DNA from: Burkholderia stagnalis | GTDB lineage: Bacteria; Pseudomonadota; Gammaproteobacteria; Burkholderiales; Burkholderiaceae | DNA: 64,000 bases | Direction of reading: 5' to 3' | NCBI RefSeq assembly: GCF_902830275.1 | Contig: NZ_CADESW010000002.1 | Location: 310,001 to 374,000, forward strand | Shown: piece after piece, positions 38,128 through 46,860 of the stretch | Layout: the number at the start of each line of letters is the position of its first letter | Numbering within the stretch: position 1 is the stretch's first letter | Notes under the pieces: model-generated | What the model was told of the DNA's origin: nothing | The model's database searches: none | Seen by the model: only the letters and a program-made list of their open reading frames with translations | Made by a program: the position numbers and the translations under genes

Positions 38128-38669
38128 GCGCTCACCTTCGCGTCGGGCGTCGCTGCGCCGCGGCGGCGGAACAGCGGCGCCGGCTCGTCGAACGCGCCCT
38201 GGTAGCGCTGCGAGAATTCGCCGAATGCGTTCAGCGCGTCGTGGATGTCCTTGTCCGCGCGCACCGCGAACGCATCGAAGCCGACCCGCGACATGTACAG
38301 CAGCTGGTCGCGCAGCACGTCGCCGATCGCGCGCAGCTCGCCCGTCCAGCCGTGGCGCTCGCGCAGCAGGCGCGCGATGCTGTAGCCGCGGCCGTCCGCG
38401 AAGCGCGGGAACTCGACGGCGATCAGCGAGATCGCGCCGAAGTCGGCCGCGAGATCGGCCGGTTCGCTGTCCGGCGCGAGCCACACGCCGAGTTCGTCCT
38501 TCGTCTTTGCGGCGACCAGCGCCGCGCGCTCGGCCTGCCACAACGCGAACGGCACCAGCACCTTGCCGGCCGGCAACGCGTCGACCGCGGGCAGCGCGCC
38601 GTCTTCCGCCGCGCGCACGACCTGCCATGCATCGTCGATCACTGCGCGGTTCTTGATAATCGAAGCCAT
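38124..38669 (-). CDS. DUF934 family protein of the sulfite reduction operon
   Basis: A 181-residue soluble protein with no signal peptide. The DUF934 signatures include VPFALWQAER near residues 40-49, FPRFADGRGYSIARLLRERHGWTGELRA (parts: FADGRGYSIARLLRERHG) and GDVLRDQLLYMSRVGFDAF. It lies between cysI and cysH in one operon, overlapping cysH by 4 bases. The family is known mainly from this context, and it has been suggested to help the sulfite reductase; its biochemical role is not established. It contains no cysteine or flavin motif. Confidence 0.85.
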   Translation of the reverse strand: MASIIKNRAVIDDAWQVVRAAEDGALPAVDALPAGKVLVPFALWQAERAALVAAKTKDELGVWLAPDSEPADLAADFGAISLIAVEFPRFADGRGYSIARLLRERHGWTGELRAIGDVLRDQLLYMSRVGFDAFAVRADKDIHDALNAFGEFSQRYQGAFDEPAPLFRRRGAATPDAKVSA

Positions 38670-38694
38670 CTGCTAATTCCTTCTACCCGGTTGG

Positions 38695-40374
38695 TTACGC
38701 GTTCACTGCCTGGCGCGCCGCATACACGCGCTCCTTGAACGGCGCGATGCCGATGCGATCGTACGTGTCGACGAAGCGCTCGCCGTCGATGCGCGACTCG
38801 ACGAACGTGTCGATCAGCTTCGCGATCACGTCCGGCACTTCCTCCGCCGAGAACGACGGGCCGATCACGCGGCCGAGGCGCGCGCCGTCGTGGCCCGTGC
38901 CCTGCTCGCCGCCGAGCGACACCTGGTACCACTCGGCGCCGTCCTTGTCGACGCCGAGAATGCCGATGTTGCCGACGTGGTGATGGCCGCACGAGTTCAT
39001 GCAACCGGAAATGTTCAGCGACAGGTCGCCGAGGTCGTACACGAAATCGAGATCGTCGAAGCGCTGCTGGATCGCCAGCGCGATCGGGATCGACTTCGCA
39101 TTCGCGAGCGAGCAGAAGTCGCCGCCCGGGCACGCGATGATGTCGGTCAGCAGGCCGACGTTCGGCGTCGCGAAGCCGGCGGCCTTCGCCTTTTCCCACA
39201 CCGCGAACAGGTCGCGCTTCTTCACGTTCGCGAGGATCAGGTTCTGCTCGTGCGACACGCGCAGCTCGCCGAACGAGTAGGCATCCGCCCAGTCGGCGAC
39301 CTGCTCCATCTGCGCGTCGGTCGCATCGCCCGGCGCGACGCGATGGTTCTTCAGCGACAGCGTGACGGCCGCGTAGCCCGGCACCTTGTGCGGCGCGACG
39401 TTGCGCTCGACCCAGCGCGAGAACGCCTTGTTCTCGAGCAGGTGCTGCTCGTACGACGCGTCGGTGTCGGCGAGCTTCTCGTAGACCGGCGGCTGGAAGT
39501 ACTGCGACACGCGGTCGACTTCCGCCTGCGTGAGCGTCGACGGGCCGTCCTTCAGGTGCTGCCACTCCTCCTCGACCTGCTGCGCGAACTTCGCCGGCGA
39601 CAGCGCCTTCACGAGGATCTTGATGCGCGCCTTGTAGAGGTTGTCGCGGCGGCCGTAGCGGTTGTACACGCGCAGCACGGCTTCGCAGTAGGTCAGCAGG
39701 TGCTGCCACGGCAGGTCTTCCTTGATCACCGCGCCGATGATCGGCGTGCGGCCGAGGCCGCCGCCCGCGAGGATGCTCGCGACGATTTCGCCCTGCGCGT
39801 TCTTCTTCAGGTACACGCCGAGGTCGTGGATCTGCACGGCCGCGCGGTCGTCCTTCGAGCCGGACACCGCGATCTTGAACTTGCGCGGCAGCCACGCGAA
39901 CTCGGGGTGGAACGTCGACCACTGGCGGAGGATTTCCGACCACGGGCGCGGATCGATCTCCTCGTCTTGAGCGACGCCCGCGAACTGGTCGGCCGTGATG
40001 TTGCGGATGCAGTTGCCCGACGTCTGGATGCCGTGCATCTGCACCGACGCGAGCTTCGCGAGGATCTCGGGCGTCTCCTCGAGCTTGATCCAGTTGAACT
40101 GGATGTTCGAGCGGGTCGAGAAGTGGCCGTAGCCGCGGTCGTGCTCGCGCGCGATGCGGGCCAGCATCCGCAGCTGGTCGCTGCGCAGGTTGCCGTACGG
40201 AATCGCGATGCGGTGCATGTATGCGTGACGCTGCATGTACAGGCCGTTCTGCAGGCGCAGCGGGCGGAACTCGTCTTCGCTCAACTCGCCCGACAAGCGG
40301 CGGCGCACCTGGTCGCGGTACTGCGCGACGCGCTCGTCGACGATCGTCTGGTCGTATTGGTCGTACTGATACAT
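38695..40374 (-). CDS. cysI: Siroheme sulfite/nitrite reductase hemoprotein
   Basis: CysI reduces sulfite to sulfide. The 559-residue protein has the two repeats of the family and the siroheme/4Fe-4S cysteines in ACPGGDFCSLANA and ISGCMNSCGHHHVGNIG, placing it among sulfite and ferredoxin-type nitrite reductases. The position at the head of the cys operon, with siroheme-forming cobA at the end, supports sulfite. No cysJ flavoprotein gene is in the operon, so electrons probably come from ferredoxin or an unlinked reductase. It starts at ATG 40374. Confidence 0.93.
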   Translation of the reverse strand: MYQYDQYDQTIVDERVAQYRDQVRRRLSGELSEDEFRPLRLQNGLYMQRHAYMHRIAIPYGNLRSDQLRMLARIAREHDRGYGHFSTRSNIQFNWIKLEETPEILAKLASVQMHGIQTSGNCIRNITADQFAGVAQDEEIDPRPWSEILRQWSTFHPEFAWLPRKFKIAVSGSKDDRAAVQIHDLGVYLKKNAQGEIVASILAGGGLGRTPIIGAVIKEDLPWQHLLTYCEAVLRVYNRYGRRDNLYKARIKILVKALSPAKFAQQVEEEWQHLKDGPSTLTQAEVDRVSQYFQPPVYEKLADTDASYEQHLLENKAFSRWVERNVAPHKVPGYAAVTLSLKNHRVAPGDATDAQMEQVADWADAYSFGELRVSHEQNLILANVKKRDLFAVWEKAKAAGFATPNVGLLTDIIACPGGDFCSLANAKSIPIALAIQQRFDDLDFVYDLGDLSLNISGCMNSCGHHHVGNIGILGVDKDGAEWYQVSLGGEQGTGHDGARLGRVIGPSFSAEEVPDVIAKLIDTFVESRIDGERFVDTYDRIGIAPFKERVYAARQAVNA

Positions 40375-40592
40375 TCGGGGACCCCAGGGTTTTCGTGTTG
40401 ACCGCGCGACGTCCTAGCCACGCCGCGCCCGAATCTCCGTTTCGCCGCCGCGCCGGGCCATCATCGGCGGCCCGGTGGATTGCTAATGACGAAAACAGAT
40501 ATCCATATTTGAAAAACTCCGGTGAATCGTAATAAACTCGCCTTATATTTCAAACGACTAAAAAATTCTGTTGATATGCGAAAGGGTTATAA
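40375..40592. promoter_or_regulatory. Divergent cysI/cysB control region
   Basis: This 218 bp gap has a strikingly AT-rich part (40495-40592) in otherwise very GC-rich DNA, with repeated TTTGAAA/TTTCAAA-like segments, as expected for LysR-type binding and the two promoters. Nearer cysI, CCGGGCC (40454-40460) and GGCCCGG (40470-40476) form a 7 bp hairpin in the operon's leader. CysB binding is expected, because cysB is the divergent gene. Confidence 0.5.
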
Positions 40593-41534
40593 ATGAACCT
40601 GCACCAATTTCGCTTCGTGCGCGAGGCCGTCCGGCAGAATTTCAACCTCACGGAGGCTGCCAAGGCGCTGTACACGTCGCAGCCGGGGGTCTCGAAGGCC
40701 ATCATCGAGCTGGAAGACGAGCTCGGCGTCGAGATCTTCACGCGGCACGGCAAGCGCGTGCGTTCGCTCACCGAACCGGGGCGGATCATCCTCGCGTCGG
40801 TCGAGCGGATCCTCCAGGAGGTCGAGAGCCTGAAAAGGGTCGGAAAGGATTACGCCGCGCAGGATCAGGGCAACCTGACGATCGCGGCGACCCACACCCA
40901 GGCCCGCTACTCGCTGCCGGCCGCGATCGCCGAATTCAAGAAGCGCTTCCCGAAGGTGCACCTGTCGATCCTGCAGGGCAGCCCGACGCAGGTCGCCGAG
41001 ATGGTGATCCACGACCAGGCCGACCTCGCGATTGCGACCGAGGCGATCGCCGACTACAAGGAACTCGTGTCGCTGCCCTGCTTCCAGTGGCACCACGCGG
41101 CCGTGGTGCCCGTCGACCACCCGCTGCTCGAACGCAAGCCGCCGACCCTCGACGATCTCGCGCAGTATCCGCTGATCACCTACGACGACGCGTTCGCGGG
41201 CCGCAAGAAGATCAACCATGCGTTCGCGCTGCGCGGGCTGTCGCCGGACATCGTGCTCGAGGCGATCGACGCCGACGTGATCAAGACCTACGTCGAGCTC
41301 GGCCTCGGCGTCGGGATCATGGCCGACATCGCGTTCAACCCGGAGCGCGACCGCAACCTGCGGCTGATTCCGGTGGGCCACCTGTTCGGCAGCAACGTCA
41401 CGCGCGTCGCGCTCAAGCAGGGTGCGTACCTGCGCAGCTATGTGTATACGCTCGTCGAGCTGCTGTCGCCGACGCTGAACCGCAAGCTGATCGAGCAGGC
41501 GCTGAAGGGCGAAGCCGAATCGTACGAACTTTGA
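40593..41534 (+). CDS. cysB: LysR-family regulator of sulfur assimilation, CysB
   Basis: CysB activates sulfate-assimilation genes and senses O-acetylserine/N-acetylserine and sulfur compounds. The 313-residue protein has the CysB-type start MNLHQFRFVREAVRQNFNLT, helix-turn-helix (TEAAKALYTSQPGVSKAIIE, residues 20-39) and TIAATHTQARYSLP near residues 98-111, where CysB binds anion. AAGGG lies before ATG 40593. It is divergent from the cysI operon. A paralogue such as SsuR looks similar, but the position favours CysB. Confidence 0.92.
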   Translation: MNLHQFRFVREAVRQNFNLTEAAKALYTSQPGVSKAIIELEDELGVEIFTRHGKRVRSLTEPGRIILASVERILQEVESLKRVGKDYAAQDQGNLTIAATHTQARYSLPAAIAEFKKRFPKVHLSILQGSPTQVAEMVIHDQADLAIATEAIADYKELVSLPCFQWHHAAVVPVDHPLLERKPPTLDDLAQYPLITYDDAFAGRKKINHAFALRGLSPDIVLEAIDADVIKTYVELGLGVGIMADIAFNPERDRNLRLIPVGHLFGSNVTRVALKQGAYLRSYVYTLVELLSPTLNRKLIEQALKGEAESYEL

Positions 41535-41598
41535 CCGGACTGCATCACGACGGGGGCGCACATTGCCCCCCTTTTTTCCGCCCGACGGAGGTTCACGC

Positions 41599-42759
41599 AT
41601 GCCGCTTTCCGCCCCGCTGCTGCGCCGCGCCGCCGGCGCCGTCCTCGCCCTCGCCTGCGCCGCCGCGCACGCGGACCTGAAGGTCGGCGTCGACCTGTCG
41701 ACGACCGGCCCCGCGGCCGCGATCGGCATCACGAGCAAGAACGCGATCCTGATGTGGCCGAAGACGATCGCCGGGCAGAACCTGCAGGTGACGGTGCTCG
41801 ACGACGCGTCCGATCCGGGCGCCGCGGTGCGCAACATCCGCAAGCTGGTCGCGGAAGACCGCGTGGACGTCGTGATCGGGCCGAACATCACGCCGGCCGC
41901 GCTCGCGGCGCTCGACGCCGTCGCGGATGCGCAGACGCCGATGATCACGCTGGTGGGTTCCGGCGCGATCGTCGAGCCGCAGGAAGGCGCGCGCACCTGG
42001 GCGTTCAAGATGGCGCAAAGCGACCGCGCGATGGCCGACGTGATGACCCGCACCATGTCGAACCGCGGCGTGAAGACGGTCGGCTTCATCGGCTTCGCGG
42101 ACAGCTACGGCGACAGCTGGCTGAACGAATTCACGCGCTTCGCCGAGCTGCGCAAGATCCGCGTGGTCGCGGCGGAGCGCTTCAACCGCACCGACGCGAG
42201 CGTCACCGGCCAAGCGCTGAAGCTGATCGCGGCGAAACCCGACGCGATCCTGGTCGCCGGGTCCGGCACGCCGGCCGTGCTGCCGCAGCGCACGCTGATC
42301 GAGCGCGGCTACAAGGGCCCGATCTACCAGACGCACGGGATCGCGACGCCGGAGTTCATCAAGCTCGGCGGCAAGGACGTGGACGGGACGCTGTTCCCGA
42401 CCCAGCCCGTCGTCGTTGCGCGCACGCTGCCGGCCGACCACCCGGCCCGCCGCGCCGCGCTCGCGTTCGTCGACGCGTACGAGGCGAAATACGGCGCCGG
42501 CACGGTCACGCAGTTCGCGGGCGATGCGGCAGGCGTGTACCCACGCCTCGCCGACGCGGTCGGCCGCGCGCTGAAGGCGGCGCAGCCGGGCACCCCCGCG
42601 TTCCGCGCGGCGCTGCGGCGCGAGCTCGAACGCGCGCACGAGCTGGTGGTGCCGAACGGCGTCGTCAATACGAGCGACCAGGATCACGTCGGGCTCGACC
42701 AGCGCGCGAGCGTGATGGGGATCGTCCGGCACGGCGCGTTCGCCTATCTCGGCCAGTGA
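41599..42759 (+). CDS. Orphan periplasmic amino-acid-type binding protein (LivJ/LivK family)
   Basis: A 386-residue secreted solute-binding protein of the branched-chain amino-acid receptor family (Peripla_BP_6). The signal peptide (AAGAVLALACAAAHA) is cleaved after AHA; the mature start DLKVGVDLSTTGPAAAIG and DDASDPGAAVRNIRKLVAEDRVDVVIGP (parts: VRNIRKLVAEDRVDVVIG) are typical. GACGGAG lies before ATG 41599. No permease or ATPase gene is beside it, so it probably feeds a transporter encoded elsewhere; the ligand is unknown. It follows cysB by 64 bp. Confidence 0.87.
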   Translation: MPLSAPLLRRAAGAVLALACAAAHADLKVGVDLSTTGPAAAIGITSKNAILMWPKTIAGQNLQVTVLDDASDPGAAVRNIRKLVAEDRVDVVIGPNITPAALAALDAVADAQTPMITLVGSGAIVEPQEGARTWAFKMAQSDRAMADVMTRTMSNRGVKTVGFIGFADSYGDSWLNEFTRFAELRKIRVVAAERFNRTDASVTGQALKLIAAKPDAILVAGSGTPAVLPQRTLIERGYKGPIYQTHGIATPEFIKLGGKDVDGTLFPTQPVVVARTLPADHPARRAALAFVDAYEAKYGAGTVTQFAGDAAGVYPRLADAVGRALKAAQPGTPAFRAALRRELERAHELVVPNGVVNTSDQDHVGLDQRASVMGIVRHGAFAYLGQ

Positions 42760-42847
42760 ACGACCGCAACGCGGCTTGCCCGGTGCCGCGATTTCAGCGA
42801 TAATCCGCGTTTTCGCCGCGCACAACCGCATGCGCGGGCCCGAACAA

Positions 42848-42932
42848 GCCCAGGTGGTGAAATTGGTAGACGCAGGGGACTCAAAATCCCCCGCCGCAAG
42901 GCGTGCCGGTTCGATTCCGGCCCTGGGCACCA
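42848..42932 (+). tRNA. tRNA-Leu (anticodon CAA)
   Basis: An 85-base tRNA with 7 bp acceptor stem (GCCCAGG with CCTGGGC), discriminator A and encoded CCA. D-loop GGTGAAATTGGTAGACGC is typical of leucine tRNAs; anticodon stem GGGGA/TCCCC encloses loop CTCAAAA, so the anticodon is CAA, reading UUG. A long variable arm and the TTCGATT T-loop follow. It is a single gene with its own terminator. Confidence 0.97.
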
Positions 42933-42963
42933 GATTTCGGCGTCATACGCCAACCGTAGTCGA

Positions 42964-42997
42964 AACCCGCGAACGCTCACCGCTTCGCGGGTTTTTT
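42964..42997 (+). terminator. Terminator after tRNA-Leu
   Basis: Perfect 10 bp arms AACCCGCGAA and TTCGCGGGTT followed by six T. Confidence 0.9.
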
Positions 42998-43048
42998 GTT
43001 TCCGGCGCGCGCTGCAACGCACCGAACGAGCGGTTCGGCCGCGCGCGC

Positions 43049-43969
43049 TCAGCGCTCGCCCCCACCCTCCCGCAGCGCCCCGCCCATCAGCTCCGCGAAC
43101 CACTCGATGAACGCATTGAGCCTGCGCGACCGGTGCCGGCGATGCGGATACACGGCCGACACGTCCATCGGCGCGGCCCGATAGCCCGGCATCACGTCGA
43201 CCAGCGCGCCGCTGTCGAGCAGGTGCTGGACGTCGAACCGCGGAATCTGGATCAGCCCAATCCCCGCGAGGCAGCTGGCGATGTAGGTCTCCGCGTTGTT
43301 GACGATCACGCGGCTCGGCAGCGCCAGCTCGCGCGTGACGCCGCCGGCGCAGACTTCCCACGGCAGCTCGCGGCCGCTCGCCGGCGACGCGTAGCCGACC
43401 GCCCAGTGCCCGTGCGCCAGCGCGTCCGGATGCGCGGGCACGCCGCATTCACGCAGGTAGTCGGGGCTCGCGCAGTTGACCAGCTCGAATTGCCCGAGCG
43501 GCCGCACGACGAGGCTGCTGTCGGCGAGCCGTCCGACCCGGATCGCGCAGTCGACGCCCTCCTGCACGAGGTCGATCGAGCGGTCGGTCGAGCCGAGGAA
43601 CAGTTGCAGCTTCGGGTGACGGCGGAACAGCGACTGCAGCGCGGGCGCGATCACGCGGCGCGCGATCCGGCTCGGCACGTCGACGTTGAGCCGGCCGATC
43701 ACGTCGCGGTCGCGGCTGCGGAACAGCCGATCGAGTTCGTCGGCTTCCGCGAGCAGGCGCCGGCCGCGCTCGAGCAGCAGCGCGCCGTCGGCGCTCAGCT
43801 GCACCTGCCGCGTCGTGCGATGCAGCAGCCGCGTGCCGAGCCCCGTCTCGAGCTGCTGCACGGCCGCCGACACGGTCGCACGCGGCACGTCGAGCGCATG
43901 CGCGGCCTTGATGAAGCTGCCCATCTCGGCAACCTGAAGGAAGATTCTGACCTGATCCAGCTTGTCCAT
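43049..43969 (-). CDS. LysR-family regulator (CrgA/DhcR-like group)
   Basis: A 306-residue LysR regulator. The helix-turn-helix is at residues 3-60 (FIKAAHALDVPRATVSAAVQ), with the DVIGRLNVDVPSRIARRVIAP start of the effector domain typical of the CrgA-like subgroup. ATG 43969 is the family start. It lies 134 bp downstream of a short-chain dehydrogenase gene on the same strand, not divergent, so that gene is only a possible target. Confidence 0.88.
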   Translation of the reverse strand: MDKLDQVRIFLQVAEMGSFIKAAHALDVPRATVSAAVQQLETGLGTRLLHRTTRQVQLSADGALLLERGRRLLAEADELDRLFRSRDRDVIGRLNVDVPSRIARRVIAPALQSLFRRHPKLQLFLGSTDRSIDLVQEGVDCAIRVGRLADSSLVVRPLGQFELVNCASPDYLRECGVPAHPDALAHGHWAVGYASPASGRELPWEVCAGGVTRELALPSRVIVNNAETYIASCLAGIGLIQIPRFDVQHLLDSGALVDVMPGYRAAPMDVSAVYPHRRHRSRRLNAFIEWFAELMGGALREGGGER

Positions 43970-44103
43970 CGGCGAAGAGGCGGGTTCGTTCGGGCGGCGG
44001 GCGCCGGAAATGAAACAGGCGAGCGGCCGTGATGCCCGCGCGCCTGCCCATTGTCCACGCAAACCGGCCAGTGCGGTACGCGCCCGGCAGCCTGGCTCGG
44101 CGC

Positions 44104-44877
44104 CTATTTCGTCGTATAGCCGCCGTTGATCAGGATCGTCTGGCCCGTGATCCACCAGCCGTCGGTCACGAGGTGGCGGATGAACGGCACGACGTCCTCG
44201 ATGTCGGTGAGCCCCGTCTTGCTGAACGGCGACAGCGCCGCCGCGCTCTTGTGATACGCGACCGCATCGGCGCCTTCGGCCGGATAGAAGAACGGCGTAT
44301 CCATCGGGCCCGGCCCGACGGCCGTCACCGAGATCCCGCGCGCGCCGTATTCCTTCGCGGCCGCGCGCGTGAAGTGCTCGACCGGCGCCTTCGCGCCCTC
44401 GTAGGCCGCATAGAACGGCGTGAACGCGCCGAGCAGCGACGTCACGAGCGTGACGAGCTTGCCGTGATCCTCGAGATGCCGCCCCGCCTCCTTGATGAAG
44501 AAGAACGCGGACTTGCTGTTGACCGCGAACATCTCGTCGTACTCGGCCTCGGTGATCTCGGCGATCGGCTTCTTCAGCACCTTGCCGACGGTGTTGATCG
44601 CGATGTCGATCCTGCCGAAGCGCTGCTTGACCGCGTCGAACAGCCGCTCGAGCGCGGCGGCCGTCGTCAGGTCCGCCTGGAACGTCGCGGCATCGGCGCC
44701 CGCCGCACGCACCGCGGCCGCCGTCTCCTCGGCCTGCGCCAGCGTCGCCGCGCTGTTGTAGTGGATCGCCACCGCCTTCGCGCCGTGGCTCGCCAGGTCA
44801 CGCGCGATCAGGCCGCCGAGGTTCTTCGCGCCGCCTGCGATCAGGACGACCTTGTCTGCGAGTGCATGAGTGGCCAC
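44104..44877 (-). CDS. Short-chain dehydrogenase/reductase
   Basis: A 257-residue SDR with a Rossmann fold. The cofactor loop reads VLIAGGAKNLGGLIARDLA (residues 11-29), an atypical form of TGxxxGxG; the catalytic tyrosine and lysine are in YEGAK (about residues 157-161) followed by VGPGPMDTPFF. AAGGAG lies before ATG 44877. The substrate cannot be told; NADP(H) use is possible because of HYNSAA after the second strand. It is the promoter-proximal gene of a pair with LysR. Confidence 0.88.
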   Translation of the reverse strand: MATHALADKVVLIAGGAKNLGGLIARDLASHGAKAVAIHYNSAATLAQAEETAAAVRAAGADAATFQADLTTAAALERLFDAVKQRFGRIDIAINTVGKVLKKPIAEITEAEYDEMFAVNSKSAFFFIKEAGRHLEDHGKLVTLVTSLLGAFTPFYAAYEGAKAPVEHFTRAAAKEYGARGISVTAVGPGPMDTPFFYPAEGADAVAYHKSAAALSPFSKTGLTDIEDVVPFIRHLVTDGWWITGQTILINGGYTTK

Positions 44878-44988
44878 GGTTGACTCCTTTCTCGTTGAAC
44901 GAAGTCCTGAGTGTAGGCACGGATGGGGCGCCGGTCAGCCGGCCGCGGCTGGATGGATTGTCCAGGAAATCGATCCAATCCGGCGCCG

Positions 44989-45489
44989 TCAGCGCGCGTG
45001 CCGTGCGGCGTCGATTTTGCCGAGCAGCCACTGCATCCCCGCCAGATGCTGCTGGTCGTGGCTGCTCAGGTAATGGACGAGCCCGCGCACCGTCAGCGCG
45101 CCATAGCCGTCGAATTCGCCGGTGCGCGCCCACTGGTCCGGCGTGAGCACCGACACGCGCTCGAGCGTGCGGCGCCGCGCGTCGCGAAACGCGGCGAGCA
45201 CGTCCGGCGCGTGCGCGTCGTCGTAGCGCCGTTCGAGCGCGAGCGCATCGCTGTCGACCGACACGAGCCGCGGGCGATCCTCATCGAGCATCCGGCGCAA
45301 GCGCACGTGATATCCGTCGATCTCGATGTCCCGCACATGACAGAGCTGCCCGAGCGGAGAAAAACGCTCGCTCGGAATGCCCTCCCAGTCGCCGGGCGTC
45401 CAGCGTGCGTAACCGTCGGGCACCGCCGCGAAGTGGGCTTCGAGCAGACGCGGAAAATCGGCAAGGGCGTCGAGGGTCACCGGGTTCAT
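44989..45489 (-). CDS. DinB superfamily protein
   Basis: A 166-residue four-helix protein of the DinB/YfiT group, whose members include thiol transferases and metal-dependent hydrolases. Three histidines that would bind metal are seen in LCHVRDIEIDGYH (about residues 50-62) and SSHDQQHLAGMQWLLGKI near the C-terminus. It starts at ATG 45489. Substrate unknown. CopC-like gene lies 64 bp upstream on the same strand. Confidence 0.82.
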   Translation of the reverse strand: MNPVTLDALADFPRLLEAHFAAVPDGYARWTPGDWEGIPSERFSPLGQLCHVRDIEIDGYHVRLRRMLDEDRPRLVSVDSDALALERRYDDAHAPDVLAAFRDARRRTLERVSVLTPDQWARTGEFDGYGALTVRGLVHYLSSHDQQHLAGMQWLLGKIDAARHAR

Positions 45490-45553
45490 GCGAGGGTCTC
45501 CGGGTCGGTCGCGGGGAAGATGGCCGCGGGCCGCAGCCCGCCTGCCGCGGCGA

Positions 45554-45928
45554 TTACTTCACGCTGAAGCGGTAGCTGCCCTGCGTGCGGTGCCCGTCCG
45601 CCGCGACGGCCACCCACTTGACGGAATAGGCGCCCGCTCCGAGCGCCGGCAGCGGCACCGTCATCCGCTTGCGGTTCGCGGCGTCGACGCTCGCCTTGCC
45701 GTCCGACACCGTCTTGCCCGCACCGTCGACGACGACGATCGAGCTGAAGGCCGGCTCGAGCGGCTCGGTGAAATCGAGCGTGACGGCGGCCGGCGCGGCG
45801 CTCAGCGCGGCGTTGGCGGCGGGATCGGTGTTCGCCGGCCGCGCATGCGCGAACGCGGCCGTCGACACGGTCGCGGCGAGTACGACGGCGGCCGCGCGGC
45901 GGCCGAGGGAGAGCAGATCGAAGGTCAT
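45554..45928 (-). CDS. CopC-domain periplasmic copper-binding protein
   Basis: A 124-residue secreted protein. The signal peptide (AAAVVLAATVSTAAFA) leaves HARPANTDPAAN as the mature start, with the N-terminal histidine used by CopC for copper. LDFTEPLEPAFSSIVVVDGAG and the closing VSADGHRTQGSY-like AVAADGHRTQGSYRFSVK match the CopC fold. It probably buffers or delivers periplasmic copper. No copD or copA partner is next to it. ATG 45928 is used. Confidence 0.88.
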   Translation of the reverse strand: MTFDLLSLGRRAAAVVLAATVSTAAFAHARPANTDPAANAALSAAPAAVTLDFTEPLEPAFSSIVVVDGAGKTVSDGKASVDAANRKRMTVPLPALGAGAYSVKWVAVAADGHRTQGSYRFSVK

Positions 45929-46052
45929 GTCCTGTCCGTAAGAGATGAGCGGATGCCGCGGGCAGGCGCGCCGCCCGCGGCGTTCCGGCAGCTTACCAGC
46001 GCGCGCGCCGGCATGCCGGCGACGGGCCGGCGCTTGATAGAATGCGCGCGCT

Positions 46053-46763
46053 ATGGATCTCGAAAGCATTCTCTTCACCCAGGGCTTCGGCTCGCGCCGC
46101 CAGTGCCGCGGCCTGATCGAGGCCGGCCGGGTCGGCGCCGCCGGCGCGCCCTGCACGGACCCCGACGCCGCGTTCGACACCGACGGCCTCGTCTTCACGG
46201 TCGACGGCGCGGCATGGCCGTTCCATGCACGCGCGTATCTCGCGCTGAACAAGCCGGCCGGCTACGAGTGCTCGCGCGATCCGCAGCATCACGCGAGCGT
46301 GTTCAGCCTGTTGCCGCCGCCGCTCGTCGCGCGCGGCGTGCAGTGCGTCGGCCGCCTCGACCAGGACACCACCGGCCTGCTGCTGCTGTCCGACGACGGC
46401 CAGTTCGTGCATGCTTACACGTCGCCGAAGCGCAAGGTGCCGAAGACCTACGTCGCGACCGTGCGCCATCCGCTCGACGACGCGCAGCTGAACGCGCTGC
46501 GCGCGGGCGTGCAGCTGCACGGCGAGCCGAAGCCGATCGCGGCGGTCGCCGCCGAGGCCCGCGACACGCACGCGCTCGCACTCACCGTGCTCGAAGGCAA
46601 ATATCATCAGGTCAAACGAATGGTCGCCGCCGCGAGCAACCGCGTCGAAGCGCTGCACCGCGAGCGCATCGGCGGCTTCACGCTGCCCGCGACGCTCACG
46701 CCGGGCGCATGGCAATGGCTGAGCGAAACCGAGCTGGCCGCGTTGCGCGGCATCGCACCGTAA
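46053..46763 (+). CDS. rsuA: 16S rRNA pseudouridine(516) synthase
   Basis: RsuA isomerises U516 of 16S rRNA. The 236-residue protein has an N-terminal S4-like RNA-binding domain (LESILFTQGFGSRRQCRGLI, residues 3-22), ALNKPAGYECSRDP, and the catalytic motif GRLDQDTTGLLLLSDDG with the essential aspartate. KYHQVKRMVAA also fits the RsuA subfamily. The RluE/RluF relatives are close, but motif wording favours RsuA. It starts at ATG 46053. Confidence 0.9.
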   Translation: MDLESILFTQGFGSRRQCRGLIEAGRVGAAGAPCTDPDAAFDTDGLVFTVDGAAWPFHARAYLALNKPAGYECSRDPQHHASVFSLLPPPLVARGVQCVGRLDQDTTGLLLLSDDGQFVHAYTSPKRKVPKTYVATVRHPLDDAQLNALRAGVQLHGEPKPIAAVAAEARDTHALALTVLEGKYHQVKRMVAAASNRVEALHRERIGGFTLPATLTPGAWQWLSETELAALRGIAP

Positions 46764-46860
46764 AAACCCTGTAAGGGAAAATCAGCACGACCGTTCGATG
46801 GTCTCCCCTCGCTATACTCGAATTACAAGCTGTTACGAACAGCGATGCAGGGGAGACATC

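Noticed and set aside
42848..42997. tRNA-Leu as an integration site for a mobile element
   Set aside because: No integrase, no direct repeat of the tRNA 3' end and no change in composition are seen downstream.
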